From assembly GCA_934754425.1 (NCBI GenBank), contig CAKVIN010000020.1, positions 1 through 41,861 of the forward strand: a stretch of DNA of 41,861 nt, in the 5' to 3' direction. The stretch is from an uncultured Candidatus Melainabacteria bacterium. Its GTDB lineage: Bacteria; Cyanobacteriota; Vampirovibrionia; Gastranaerophilales; Gastranaerophilaceae. A model generated the notes under the pieces. It saw only the letters and a program-made list of their open reading frames with translations, did no database searches and was not told the origin of the DNA. Positions 18,038 through 25,210 of the stretch are shown piece after piece. How positions within the stretch are numbered: the first letter of the stretch is position 1; every line of letters begins with the position of its first letter. A program made the position numbers and the translations under genes.

Positions 18038-19264
18038 ATGGTGAAAGCAATGGATACAATGTTATTACAAAGACCCCAGTTTGAGAAAGCAGTTACGAGT
18101 GCGACAGGTATAAGTATTGCCTTATGTTTGTTATTGATTCAAAATCCAATATTATCGGCAAAAGATGGTTTGACAGGCATTTCTCCAAGAATAAATTATA
18201 TAAAGGAACAACAAGAACAAAAAGAACAAATTTTCGAACAAGAAATTATAACTAAGTATAACAAATCAAATGTAGTTGAAATTGAGAAAGGTGTTAAATA
18301 TGTCAGAATGATTCGTTTTTATCAAAATAAGCCTGTTAGAATTAATATAGTAGAACTGTCACAGGGCGTAAATGATAATCTGGTTATAGAGCCGTCAATT
18401 GCATCAGAAACTTTAGCGCACAGGTCAAAAATAAGTAATATCGCTAATAAAAATAATGCAATAGTTGCAATTAACGGAGGGTATTTTAAACCGCAAACTG
18501 GAGTTCCTTTAGGTACATTGATGATAAACAAAAAGGTTTATACAGGTCCAATATATGACAGAGTAGCAATGGGTATTTTTGATAACCGTTTTGAAATGGC
18601 TAGAGTTCAATTAAGAGCTTCTGTAGTAACAAACAAAGGAGGGTTAAAAATTGATAATATCAATCAGCCTAGAATGTTGTCGACTCATACAATCGTCTAT
18701 ACGCCGGATTGGGGAGAATATTCTCCGCCTTGTCCTAAGTATGGTAAGCAAATAGTAATTTCTAACGGCAAATTGGTTAAAACATCATATGGAAGTAATC
18801 AGATACCTAAGGATGGATTTGTAGTTGTTGGTTCTCAAAAGAATATTGATACCATAATGAATGCAAAAAGATTTAAGTTAGATATTAAGATAAATCCTGA
18901 GTGGCAAGATGTTAATCACATAATAAGCGGTGGGCCATATTTGGTAAAAAATGGAGATATTTACGTAGATATGACCGCACAAAAACTCGGTTCTGTTGGC
19001 GGACGGAATCCAAGAACAGCAATCGGATACACAAAAGATAATAATTTAATAATGTTAACGGCAGACGGAAGAGAGGGTGCGTCAATCGGACTTACTCTCA
19101 ATGAACTCGCTAATCTGATGAAAGAGCTTGGTTGCGTAAATGCAATGAATCTCGATGGCGGAGGTTCAACCGTCATGTACATACAAGGAAAAGTCGTTAA
19201 CAAGCCGGCTGTGCAAGGCGGCATCCCTTTATCACACACTCTGATGGTCAGAAAAATCAGCTAG
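18038..19264 (+). CDS. secreted phosphodiester glycosidase (NAGPA domain)
   Basis: The C-terminal two thirds (about 130-405) match the phosphodiester glycosidase family named after human uncovering enzyme NAGPA. These enzymes remove sugars linked through a phosphodiester; bacterial members are tied to exopolysaccharide or wall teichoic-type polymers. Visible family features are VAINGGYFKPQTGVPLG, HIISGGPYLVKNG, NPRTAIGYTKDN and CVNAMNLDGGGSTVMY. A hydrophobic N-terminal segment (about 25-42) should export or anchor the protein. The start is uncertain: ATG at 18038 or ATG at 18050, which has GGTG upstream. The gene stands alone behind a long leader and before a hairpin. Confidence 0.85.
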   Translation: MVKAMDTMLLQRPQFEKAVTSATGISIALCLLLIQNPILSAKDGLTGISPRINYIKEQQEQKEQIFEQEIITKYNKSNVVEIEKGVKYVRMIRFYQNKPVRINIVELSQGVNDNLVIEPSIASETLAHRSKISNIANKNNAIVAINGGYFKPQTGVPLGTLMINKKVYTGPIYDRVAMGIFDNRFEMARVQLRASVVTNKGGLKIDNINQPRMLSTHTIVYTPDWGEYSPPCPKYGKQIVISNGKLVKTSYGSNQIPKDGFVVVGSQKNIDTIMNAKRFKLDIKINPEWQDVNHIISGGPYLVKNGDIYVDMTAQKLGSVGGRNPRTAIGYTKDNNLIMLTADGREGASIGLTLNELANLMKELGCVNAMNLDGGGSTVMYIQGKVVNKPAVQGGIPLSHTLMVRKIS

Positions 19265-19308
19265 AATTACATTCCATAATACTTAATACCCCTATGGAAG
19301 TAAAAACT

Positions 19309-19338
19309 ACCCCTTCTGAAATTCGTTTCGGAAGGGGT
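19309..19338 (+). terminator. terminator after the phosphodiester glycosidase gene
   Basis: A 13-bp stem with one G-U pair (19309-19321 with 19326-19338, ACCCCTTC/GAAGGGGT) is capped by a stable TTCG loop. The following T run is short. Confidence 0.75.
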
Positions 19339-19418
19339 TTGAGTAGTTATACTGAGTTCATACACTAGCAAAAAAAATTTTTAGTTGTTTTATACATAAA
19401 AAGAAAAGGAGTTTATAA

Positions 19419-19751
19419 ATGAATATCACATCAATTAATAACACAAATCCAAATTTTGGTATTACAAGTAAAGTCAGAATCCGTATGCAAGATGGAACTA
19501 CAATTCTTTTAAAAGTCACAGGGGAAAAAGATTTGTATGGAAGAGGTATTTTTACAGACATCGTTGGTGATATTATGCATAAAGGAAAGATTGTTGGCAA
19601 AACAAAGGAATATCATAACAAAAAAGGTTTTGGTATTCAAAGATTTGCCGCTATATGTGAAGAATTAAGTCAAGGCGCCAAAAAACCTGGTTCTGTTCAA
19701 GATAAAATTTTAGCTTCAATCGAAAGACCTAATGTTGATTATAATGCTTAA
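19419..19751 (+). CDS. uncharacterised 110-residue protein with an NPNFG N-terminus
   Basis: I do not recognise a function. AAGGAG precedes the ATG, so it is probably translated. It begins MNITSINNTNPNFG; I recall this Asn-rich N-terminus with a short NPNFG-like motif on many Gastranaerophilales proteins, where it may act as a sorting or lineage tag, but I cannot verify this. The rest is a compact alternating sequence (RIRMQDGTTILLKVTGEKDLYGRG) and contains no membrane segment. It lies at the left end of the tRNA-Ser accretion zone, with repeat copy 1 starting 18 bases after its stop. Confidence 0.65.
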   Translation: MNITSINNTNPNFGITSKVRIRMQDGTTILLKVTGEKDLYGRGIFTDIVGDIMHKGKIVGKTKEYHNKKGFGIQRFAAICEELSQGAKKPGSVQDKILASIERPNVDYNA

Positions 19752-19768
19752 AAAATGATATTAATATA

Positions 19769-19845
19769 TATTTTTATCAAAACACTCAATAAAGTATTAT
19801 TAATATCAAACAAATAGACAAAGCATGAATTTATTATATAACAAG
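19769..19845. repeat. 77-bp direct repeat, copy 1
   Basis: This 77-base segment is identical to 23020-23096. It is followed directly by a terminator and a tRNA 3'-end remnant. A shortened relative (TCAAAGCACTCAATAAA) lies at 26648-26664, next to the intact tRNA-Ser gene. It therefore looks like the original downstream flank of tRNA-Ser, duplicated by integration events. Confidence 0.9.
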
Positions 19846-19905
19846 AAAAGCCCTAAACCTAAATGGTTCGGGCTTTTTAAATGAAGAAGGTGGTAGGATT
19901 CGAAC
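19846..19905 (-). repeat. duplicate of the tRNA-Ser 3' end and terminator (att-like)
   Basis: These 60 bases match 26674-26733 at 55 positions. They comprise the GCCC/GGGC terminator hairpin and the last 24 bases of a tRNA, including the T-loop GATTCGAAC. The tRNA part has four changes and no 5' portion. This is what an attachment site left by an integrating element looks like. Confidence 0.8.
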
Positions 19906-19963
19906 AGGTATTTTTGCTTTTAGCATTCTAAATTTTTCTCCTGTATCCTCTAATATCGTTTAG

Positions 19964-20194
19964 TTTTCTCAAATTGTTGTTGATACAAGTATAAATGAAT
20001 ATATTAATGACGGCATTTATGCAATAAAAATTGAAAACGCATTATTTGTAAAAAGACTTCAATATATGCCGGGAAAATTGTTGGTAAAAAGCGACAATCC
20101 TATTTATCAACCATATGAAGTTGATTTAAAAACAAATAGCGTAAATATTATTGGAGCTGTTGTTTATGTTATGAACGATATGTCTTGCTTATAA
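19964..20194 (+). pseudogene. truncated LexA/CI-type (S24 peptidase) repressor
   Basis: The open frame gives about 76 residues with no plausible start; an in-frame stop lies at 19961. The product contains DTSINEYINDGIYAIKIENA, LFVKRLQYMPGKLLVKSDNP and then VNIIGAVVYVMND. This pattern is typical of the C-terminal self-cleavage domain of phage and ICE repressors. The Lys in LFVKRL fits the catalytic base, while the Ser-bearing part and the DNA-binding domain are gone. It is a broken gene, and a palindrome array resembling its operators follows. Confidence 0.7.
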
Positions 20195-20230
20195 AAAAAT
20201 ATTCAAAATAATATTCACAGAAAATAAATT

Positions 20231-20388
20231 TATTAAATTAAATGTCTAATCTCGGACATTTAATTTAATAATTGGATATATAAAATAATAAATCCTAGAC
20301 ATTTAGTTTGATAAATTCTTCCCTTGAAAGTGAGTAATTTTAAAATTTATTATTTTAAATGTTAGACATTATTAAACTAAGTGTCTAG
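20231..20388. promoter_or_regulatory. palindromic operator-like array
   Basis: A perfect 16-bp inverted repeat (20231-20246 with 20255-20270) has the inner half-sites AATGTC/GACATT. AATGT-TAG-ACATT lies at 20358-20370. A 15-base pair of arms, CTAGACATTTAGTTT at 20295-20309 and its near complement at 20374-20388, spans 64 bases. The shared half-site (A/T)GACATT suggests repressor operators or recombinase arm sites. Confidence 0.55.
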
Positions 20389-20527
20389 TTATAATAAAGA
20401 AACTAAAATTCTTCAAAAAGGTCTTCAAACAGAACTTGTTGCAAATAACACAGTCACGCCGGACGAATTAAAAAAAATGATTAAAGAACATGAAAAATTG
20501 AAAGATAAAAAAGAAAAGTTGATATAA
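20381..20527 (+). CDS. short open frame, possibly a gene remnant
   Basis: A 48-residue frame begins with GTG inside the last palindrome arm, with no ribosome binding site. Its Lys/Glu-rich end (TPDELKKMIKEHEKLKDKK) looks like a real amphipathic helix. It may be the 3' remnant of an early element gene controlled by the adjacent palindromes. I do not recognise it, and it may be untranslated. Confidence 0.25.
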   Translation: MSSYNKETKILQKGLQTELVANNTVTPDELKKMIKEHEKLKDKKEKLI

Positions 20528-20535
20528 AAGTAAAA

Positions 20536-20559
20536 CTGCCTTCGCTATTGCGAAGGCAG
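20536..20559 (-). terminator. terminator of the zinc ATPase gene
   Basis: A perfect 10-bp G/C-rich stem (CTGCCTTCGC at 20536-20545 with 20550-20559) has a TATT loop. On the minus strand it is followed by TTTTACTTTTA. It is 11 bases after the ATPase stop codon. Confidence 0.85.
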
Positions 20560-20570
20560 CTTTGGCATAT

Positions 20571-22337
20571 TTATTTTTGCTTCCAAAACGCAGCTCTTAG
20601 TGAATTCAAAATCGCAATGATTGAAACTCCGACATCTGCAAAGACTGCGCCCCACATTGAAACAAAACCTAAACCGCCCAAGATTAAGAATACAAGTTTT
20701 ATGCCAATTGCAAAAACAATATTTTCTTTTACAATTGTCATAGTCTTTTTCGCTATCTTAATAGCAGATGCTACTTTTGATGGTTTATCATCCATAATTA
20801 CCACATCGGCAGCTTCAATCGCAGCGTCTGAACCTAAACCGCCCATTGCAATTCCTACATCAGCTCTGGTTAAAACAGGTGCGTCATTGATTCCGTCGCC
20901 TATAAACGCTACAGCGCCTTTAGTGTATGTAATTGCGTCTTCCAATTTTTCGACTTTGTTGGCAGGCAAAAGTTCTGCGTAAAATTTATCCAGACCGAGT
21001 TCTGCATTTACAACTTCCGCGGTTCTATAAGAATCACCCGTAAGCATTTCGGTTTGAATTTTTAAGCGTTTTAAGGCTTCAATTGCAGATTTAGAATCTT
21101 CTTTTATTTCATCTGCAATTACAATATAGCCTTCAAATTTACCGTTAATTGCGACATAAACGACTGTTCCGTAAGTTTTTATCGGCTCAACATCAACAAG
21201 TTTTGTATTGCCAATCAAAACTTCTTTATCACCAATAATTGCTTTAATTCCATGCCCTGCGATTTCTTGGATATCACTTGGTGTAAGCAATTCACCTTGA
21301 TAAGCTGTTCTAATAGCGTTCGCAATAGGATGAAAAGAAGCTGATTCCGCAGAAGCCGCGTATTTTAGCAAATCTTGATTTTTAGAATTGATTTCAACAA
21401 CTTTGAAATTGCCTTTTGTCAAAGTTCCTGTTTTATCAAAAACAGTCGTTTTTACTTTTGATAGCGCTTCCAAGTAGCTGCTACCTTTTACGAGAATGCC
21501 GTTAGCAGAAGCACCGCCAATTCCTGCAAAAAATGTTAACGGAATTGAGATTACGAGTGCACAAGGGCAAGAAATTACCAAAAATGTCAACGCTCTTTCT
21601 ATATAAAATGGCGGAATAAGTGCGATTATACAAGCAATAATCACAACTGCCGGAGTATAATAGCGTGCAAATTTCGTTATAAAGTTTTCGGCTTTAGCTT
21701 TTTTTGAAGAAGCGTTTTCGACTAATTCTAAAATCTTAGAAACAGTTGATTCCCCAAACGGTTTTGTAACTCGTATTTCTAATAAACCATCAAGGTTAAT
21801 ACTTCCGCTAACGATATCATCTCCTGATTTTACGCTTCGTGGTAAAGATTCGCCTGTTAATGCGGATGTATCAATTGAAGCTCTGCCCTTTGTTACAATT
21901 CCGTCTAATGGAATTTTTTCGCCTGTTTTTACTGTTATTATATCGCCAATTTTTACTTCTTCCGGAGCAATTTTCTGCCCGTTTAAATTTGCATAATCAG
22001 GGCGGATATTCATCAGAGTGATTATTGCGTCGCGAGATTTATCAACGGCTTTGTCCTGCATATATTCGCCGATTTGATACAAAATCATTACCATAACGGC
22101 TTCGGGGAACTCTTTTATACAAATCGCGCCAACTGTTGCAAGCGCCATTAAAAAATTCTCATCAAAAACTCGTCCTTTTATAATATTTTTCAGCGCTTTA
22201 ATAAAAATGTCATATCCTATAACAAAATACGCTATTAAAAATAAAGGTTTAAACATGTATCCTAAACTAAATAGGATAAGCGCAATTACAAGCCTTGGAA
22301 TAACATAAGTTTTAGCATCTTCTTCGTGTTTGCACAT
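20571..22337 (-). CDS. zntA: zinc/cadmium/lead-exporting P1B-type ATPase
   Basis: Inner-membrane ATPase that expels Zn2+, Cd2+ or Pb2+. The 588 residues include the metal-binding CPC (C257-P-C259), the phosphorylated Asp in DKTGT (D301), the SFHPIA His-Pro motif, and GDGINDAPVL. IGIKLVF followed by ADVG in the last helices fits the P1B-2 (zinc) group. An N-terminal HMA domain is missing; only a short MCKHEEDAK start precedes TM1. The frame stays open to 22379, but that region holds the -10 box, and ATG 22337 has AAAGGAA upstream. Divergent from a SmtB-like repressor. Confidence 0.92.
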   Translation of the reverse strand: MCKHEEDAKTYVIPRLVIALILFSLGYMFKPLFLIAYFVIGYDIFIKALKNIIKGRVFDENFLMALATVGAICIKEFPEAVMVMILYQIGEYMQDKAVDKSRDAIITLMNIRPDYANLNGQKIAPEEVKIGDIITVKTGEKIPLDGIVTKGRASIDTSALTGESLPRSVKSGDDIVSGSINLDGLLEIRVTKPFGESTVSKILELVENASSKKAKAENFITKFARYYTPAVVIIACIIALIPPFYIERALTFLVISCPCALVISIPLTFFAGIGGASANGILVKGSSYLEALSKVKTTVFDKTGTLTKGNFKVVEINSKNQDLLKYAASAESASFHPIANAIRTAYQGELLTPSDIQEIAGHGIKAIIGDKEVLIGNTKLVDVEPIKTYGTVVYVAINGKFEGYIVIADEIKEDSKSAIEALKRLKIQTEMLTGDSYRTAEVVNAELGLDKFYAELLPANKVEKLEDAITYTKGAVAFIGDGINDAPVLTRADVGIAMGGLGSDAAIEAADVVIMDDKPSKVASAIKIAKKTMTIVKENIVFAIGIKLVFLILGGLGFVSMWGAVFADVGVSIIAILNSLRAAFWKQK

Positions 22338-22356
22338 AATTTGTTCCTTTTCTTTT

Positions 22357-22386
22357 ATTATAGTTGAACAACTATTCAACTGTCAA
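22357..22386 (-). promoter_or_regulatory. zinc ATPase promoter with embedded SmtB-type operator
   Basis: On the minus strand there is a perfect TTGACA (22386-22381), an 18-base spacer, and a perfect TATAAT (22362-22357). The spacer is the palindrome GTTGAATAGTTGTTCAAC, the TGAnCA-n2-TGTTCA type operator used by ArsR/SmtB repressors. Binding there would block RNA polymerase directly. Confidence 0.85.
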
Positions 22387-22424
22387 CATGACAAAAATTA
22401 GTTTGTTGCATTTCTTAATACAAT

Positions 22425-22454
22425 TTGACATTTGAACAAGTATTCAACTATAAT
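22425..22454 (+). promoter_or_regulatory. arsR-family gene promoter with embedded SmtB-type operator
   Basis: A perfect TTGACA (22425-22430), an 18-base spacer, and TATAAT (22449-22454) mirror the divergent promoter. The spacer holds TTGAACAAGTATTCAAC, nearly the same palindrome. The -10 ends six bases before the ATG at 22461, so the transcript is probably leaderless. Confidence 0.85.
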
Positions 22455-22460
22455 GAACAA

Positions 22461-22790
22461 ATGGAAGTTATTAATACAGATATTACTGAAAAAGTTAAAC
22501 CTAACATGCCTGACATGACGCTTCTTTATGATTTGTCTGATTTTTTTAAACTTATGGGCGATAGTACCAGAATTCAATTATTGTGGGCATTGGAAGAGAA
22601 TGAAATGTGCGTTGGTGATTTGGCTTGTTTATTGAATATGACTAAATCGGCGGTTTCGCATCAGCTAAAGATTTTGAGAAGTGCAAAACTTGTTAAAGCA
22701 GAAAAGCGCGGAAAGAATGTTTTTTATTCTTTAAGTGATAATCACGTAAGAACTGTGCTCGAAATGGCATTGGAACATATTGGAGAATAG
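22461..22790 (+). CDS. ArsR/SmtB-family zinc-responsive repressor
   Basis: Winged-helix metal-sensing repressor of 109 residues, expected to release DNA when zinc binds. The DNA-binding helix lies in LLNMTKSAVSHQLKILRSAKLV. The final helix carries D-x-H-x10-H-x2-E (DNHVRTVLEMALEHIGE), the alpha-5 zinc site of SmtB. CadC-type N-terminal cysteines are absent, favouring zinc sensing. The frame is open to a TTG at 22425, but that TTG is part of the -35 box, so the ATG at 22461 is the true start. It should control both itself and the divergent ATPase. Confidence 0.9.
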   Translation: MEVINTDITEKVKPNMPDMTLLYDLSDFFKLMGDSTRIQLLWALEENEMCVGDLACLLNMTKSAVSHQLKILRSAKLVKAEKRGKNVFYSLSDNHVRTVLEMALEHIGE

Positions 22791-22834
22791 AGTATCTAAA
22801 AACTGATGTGCTTAGATGTTTTATTGAATACTTA

Positions 22835-22886
22835 CCCACCCCTTGAGGGAGGATCGAAATCTTTGATTTCGAGGTGGGGTTCTTTT
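22835..22886 (+). terminator. two-stage REP-like hairpin after the ArsR gene
   Basis: The outer stem CCCACC/GGTGGG (22835-22840 with 22873-22878) encloses an inner perfect 8-bp stem TCGAAATC/GATTTCGA (22854-22861 with 22865-22872). It is followed by TTCTTTT, so it can terminate the arsR-family transcript. Its G/C-rich composition differs from the surroundings and resembles REP elements. Confidence 0.5.
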
Positions 22887-22942
22887 AACTAGTTTTTATA
22901 CAACACTTCCAAACAGGTAAGCACATTGCTAGAAGGGAGGTA

Positions 22943-22963
22943 TGTTGGGGTTTTACCCCAACA
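22943..22963. terminator. TGTTGGGG/CCCCAACA hairpin
   Basis: A perfect 8-bp stem (22943-22950 with 22956-22963) has a five-base loop, but the downstream sequence lacks a T run. It may be a second terminator or a REP-like relic. Confidence 0.35.
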
Positions 22964-23019
22964 AAATAAATTCTCATTATTTTGATAACAATTTTTTAGA
23001 TAAATCATTAAAAGAAATC

Positions 23020-23096
23020 TATTTTTATCAAAACACTCAATAAAGTATTATTAATATCAAACAAATAGACAAAGCATGAATTTATTATATAACAAG
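23020..23096. repeat. 77-bp direct repeat, copy 2
   Basis: It is identical over 77 bases to 19769-19845 and lies 3251 bases away in the same orientation. Here it is not followed by the terminator or tRNA remnant. It marks the boundary between the zinc-efflux cassette and the LysR/aldo-keto reductase cassette. Confidence 0.9.
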
Positions 23097-23275
23097 TGTA
23101 AAAAACACTTGGTTTGATTATTTAGAACGAATGGTTTGACTATTACGAGTAAACGCATTTTTTCTAAATATACTAGCATTGTTTTCTTTATCTTTAGTCA
23201 TGGTATCAAGAAGAATAACTATTTCAATATTTAAACTGCCAATAATATTAAAGTTTATCAAGGTCTAAATAAACA

Positions 23276-24148
23276 TTATTTCAAAATACTTTTTATTTCT
23301 TCTAAAAACGCATTTGCAGGTTTTGTAAATATTGGATAGCGTTTCCAAACCAAAGCATATTTTGTGGCAAGTTTGGGTTTTAGTGGAATGAAACATACAT
23401 TATCATTCAGACTTTTTTCAATCAAATCCTTCGTTGTCAGAAAATACCCCAAACCGCTTTCTACAAACGAAATTGGACTACCTTGTACAACATTATAAGA
23501 TGCTACAATATTCAAATCTTCCAAATTTATATCTGCCCATTTTGCAATAGCACGTTGTAATCCAATTCTTCTATGCAAAATTAATGGTAAAGATTTTAAA
23601 TCTTCTTTTGTTATAAACTGTTGTTTTGCTAATTTACAATCAGAGGACATTAATATTCCCCACTCTGAACCCTCCGGTAAAGATATATAGTCGTATTTCA
23701 CACTATCAACAGGTTCTAGTAAAATCGCAAAATCTAAACTTCCATGTTCTAGTCTTTCACATACATCTTCGGCATCACCACTATAAAAATTAAACTTAAC
23801 ACCATTATATTTTTTTACTAAATTGGATGCTGTCTTTAATATTGTTTTTACAGGATTTCCGCCAATAGAAATTTCTCCTTCGATATTGCTTAAATCTGAA
23901 CCGATTTCTTTTTCCGTTTTTTCAAGCAAAGAAACAATTTCTTCGGCTCTTTTTCGCAAAATAACACCCTCTTCTGTTAGAGTTATTTTTCTTTTCCCTC
24001 TAATTAAAAGTTTTTTACCTAATTCCTTTTCAAGTTCTATCACTTGTTTTGATAGTGATGGTTGAGAAATATATAATTTTTCAGCCGCACGTGTGATATT
24101 TTCTTCTCTTGCTACTGCTAAAAAATATTTTAATAAGCGAATATCCAT
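23276..24148 (-). CDS. LysR-family transcriptional regulator
   Basis: A 290-residue LysR regulator. The N-terminal helix-turn-helix is MDIRLLKYFLAVAREENITRAAEKLYISQPSLSKQVIELEKELG, and the effector domain begins near residue 90 (GEISIGGN). The frame stays open to 24169, but ATG 24148 has AGGTG upstream and matches the usual family start. It is divergent from two aldo-keto reductase genes, the classic arrangement in which a LysR protein controls its neighbour and itself. The inducer is unknown, plausibly an aldehyde, quinone or sugar-derived carbonyl. Confidence 0.92.
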   Translation of the reverse strand: MDIRLLKYFLAVAREENITRAAEKLYISQPSLSKQVIELEKELGKKLLIRGKRKITLTEEGVILRKRAEEIVSLLEKTEKEIGSDLSNIEGEISIGGNPVKTILKTASNLVKKYNGVKFNFYSGDAEDVCERLEHGSLDFAILLEPVDSVKYDYISLPEGSEWGILMSSDCKLAKQQFITKEDLKSLPLILHRRIGLQRAIAKWADINLEDLNIVASYNVVQGSPISFVESGLGYFLTTKDLIEKSLNDNVCFIPLKPKLATKYALVWKRYPIFTKPANAFLEEIKSILK

Positions 24149-24228
24149 AATACACCTAACTTCTTTCATTATAATTATAACAAAACAAACTATTCCTTCA
24201 AGTTATAATAAATGATAGATTATTTATA

Positions 24229-24258
24229 TTGGTTATTGTTGTAAAAACATTTTATAAT
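24229..24258 (+). promoter_or_regulatory. putative promoter of the aldo-keto reductase pair
   Basis: TTGGTT (24229-24234), an 18-base spacer, and a perfect TATAAT (24253-24258) lie in the divergent LysR/AKR region, where LysR binding sites would be expected. Confidence 0.5.
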
Positions 24259-24295
24259 ACAAATAAGATAATAAAACATATACAATGAAGCATAA

Positions 24296-25194
24296 ATGGT
24301 TAAAAACCAAGGAGGCTCTAGCATAATTAAAAACTTAAACTCTACAATCAGATTAAATAACGGAGTAGAAATTCCTCCAATAGGATTTGGGATGTTTCGT
24401 ATGGAGAATTTAGAAGAATGCGAAAAAGCAACGATAGAAGCAATTAAAGCTGGGTACAGGTTGATTGATACAGCTACGGTTTATAAGAACGAAGAAGCTG
24501 TCGGTCGTGCTATCAAGAACTGTGGAATTCCTCGTGATGAATTATTTATTACAACTAAATTATGGATAACTGATACGAGTTACGAAGGAGCAAAAGAGGT
24601 TTTGAAAGATCCTTATCTAAATTGGGGTTAGATTATTTGGATTTATATTTAATCCATCAACCATACAATGATTATTACGGAGCTTGGAGAGCATTAGAAG
24701 AACTTTACGAAGATGGAAAAGTCAGAGCAATAGGGATTGATAATTTTACGCAAGATAGAACTGCTGATTTTATTTTCTTTAATAAAATAAAACCAATGGT
24801 AAATTTAGTTGAATGCAACGCATTTTTCCAACGAGAAGATGAAAAGAAATATTTGGATAGCGAAAATATTTTAATGCAAGCTTGGTCACCACTTGCAGCA
24901 GGACAATCAAGACTTTTTGAGAATGAAACCTTATTGCAAATTGCACATAATCATAACAAAACAGTTGCACAAATAGTTCTTCGATGGCTAGTTCAAAGAG
25001 GAATTGTACCTATTGTAAAATCTTCAAATCCAGTAAGAATGAAAGAAAATTTGGACATTTTTGACTTTGAAATTTCACAATACGAAATGAATGAAATCAA
25101 AAAATTGGACACCGGTAGAACTTGTTTTATCCCAAGAAATACAGGAGAAATTGTGAAAGATTTTCTTGAACGTGCTATGGAATACAATATTTAA
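24296..25194 (+). pseudogene. frameshifted aldo-keto reductase
   Basis: Two frames together make one normal NAD(P)H-dependent aldo-keto reductase of the 2,5-diketo-gluconate reductase type. The first frame gives RLNNGVEIPPIGFGMFRM, LIDTATVYKNEEAVG and ITTKLW; it then runs into a stop at about 24629. The second resumes at LGLDYLDLYLIHQPY and continues to the C-terminus. One extra T in the TTTT run near 24600 would restore KEVFERSLSKLGLDYLD, so a single-base deletion is the cause. AAGGAGG (24310-24316) is followed by ATA at the spacing of a start codon, suggesting the ATG is mutated too. A sequencing error is possible. Confidence 0.75.
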
Positions 25195-25210
25195 TTAAGG
25201 AGAAAAATTT

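Larger units (their letters stand above)
19752..20570. other. 819-bp gene-poor integration scar
   Basis: No intact long gene is present. In order it holds the 77-bp repeat, the tRNA-like remnant, a truncated LexA/CI-type repressor (19964-20194), a palindrome array (20231-20388), a short open frame (20381-20527) and the zinc ATPase terminator (20536-20559). All of it fits the decayed control region of an integrative element. Confidence 0.7.
22791..23275. other. 485-bp noncoding junction between the two cassettes
   Basis: I see no supported gene. It holds a REP-like hairpin (22835-22886), a TGTTGGGG hairpin (22943-22963), the second 77-bp repeat (23020-23096) and one inverted copy of the ACCATnCGTAA-type repeat (23127-23145). 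The remainder is A/T rich. Confidence 0.6.

Noticed and set aside
20548..20982. Plus-strand frame opposite the zinc ATPase.
   Set aside because: It lies fully inside the ATPase gene and its terminator and resembles no protein.
22338..22379. Upstream TTG start for the zinc ATPase.
   Set aside because: The frame crosses the -10 box and operator; ATG 22337 has a good ribosome binding site.
22425..22460. Upstream TTG start for the ArsR-family gene.
   Set aside because: The TTG is the first part of a perfect -35 box, so it lies outside the transcript.
23118..23261. A 47-residue minus-strand frame (TTG start) next to the second 77-bp repeat.
   Set aside because: No ribosome binding site, overlaps a dispersed repeat, and no recognisable fold; possibly a remnant but not supportable as a gene.
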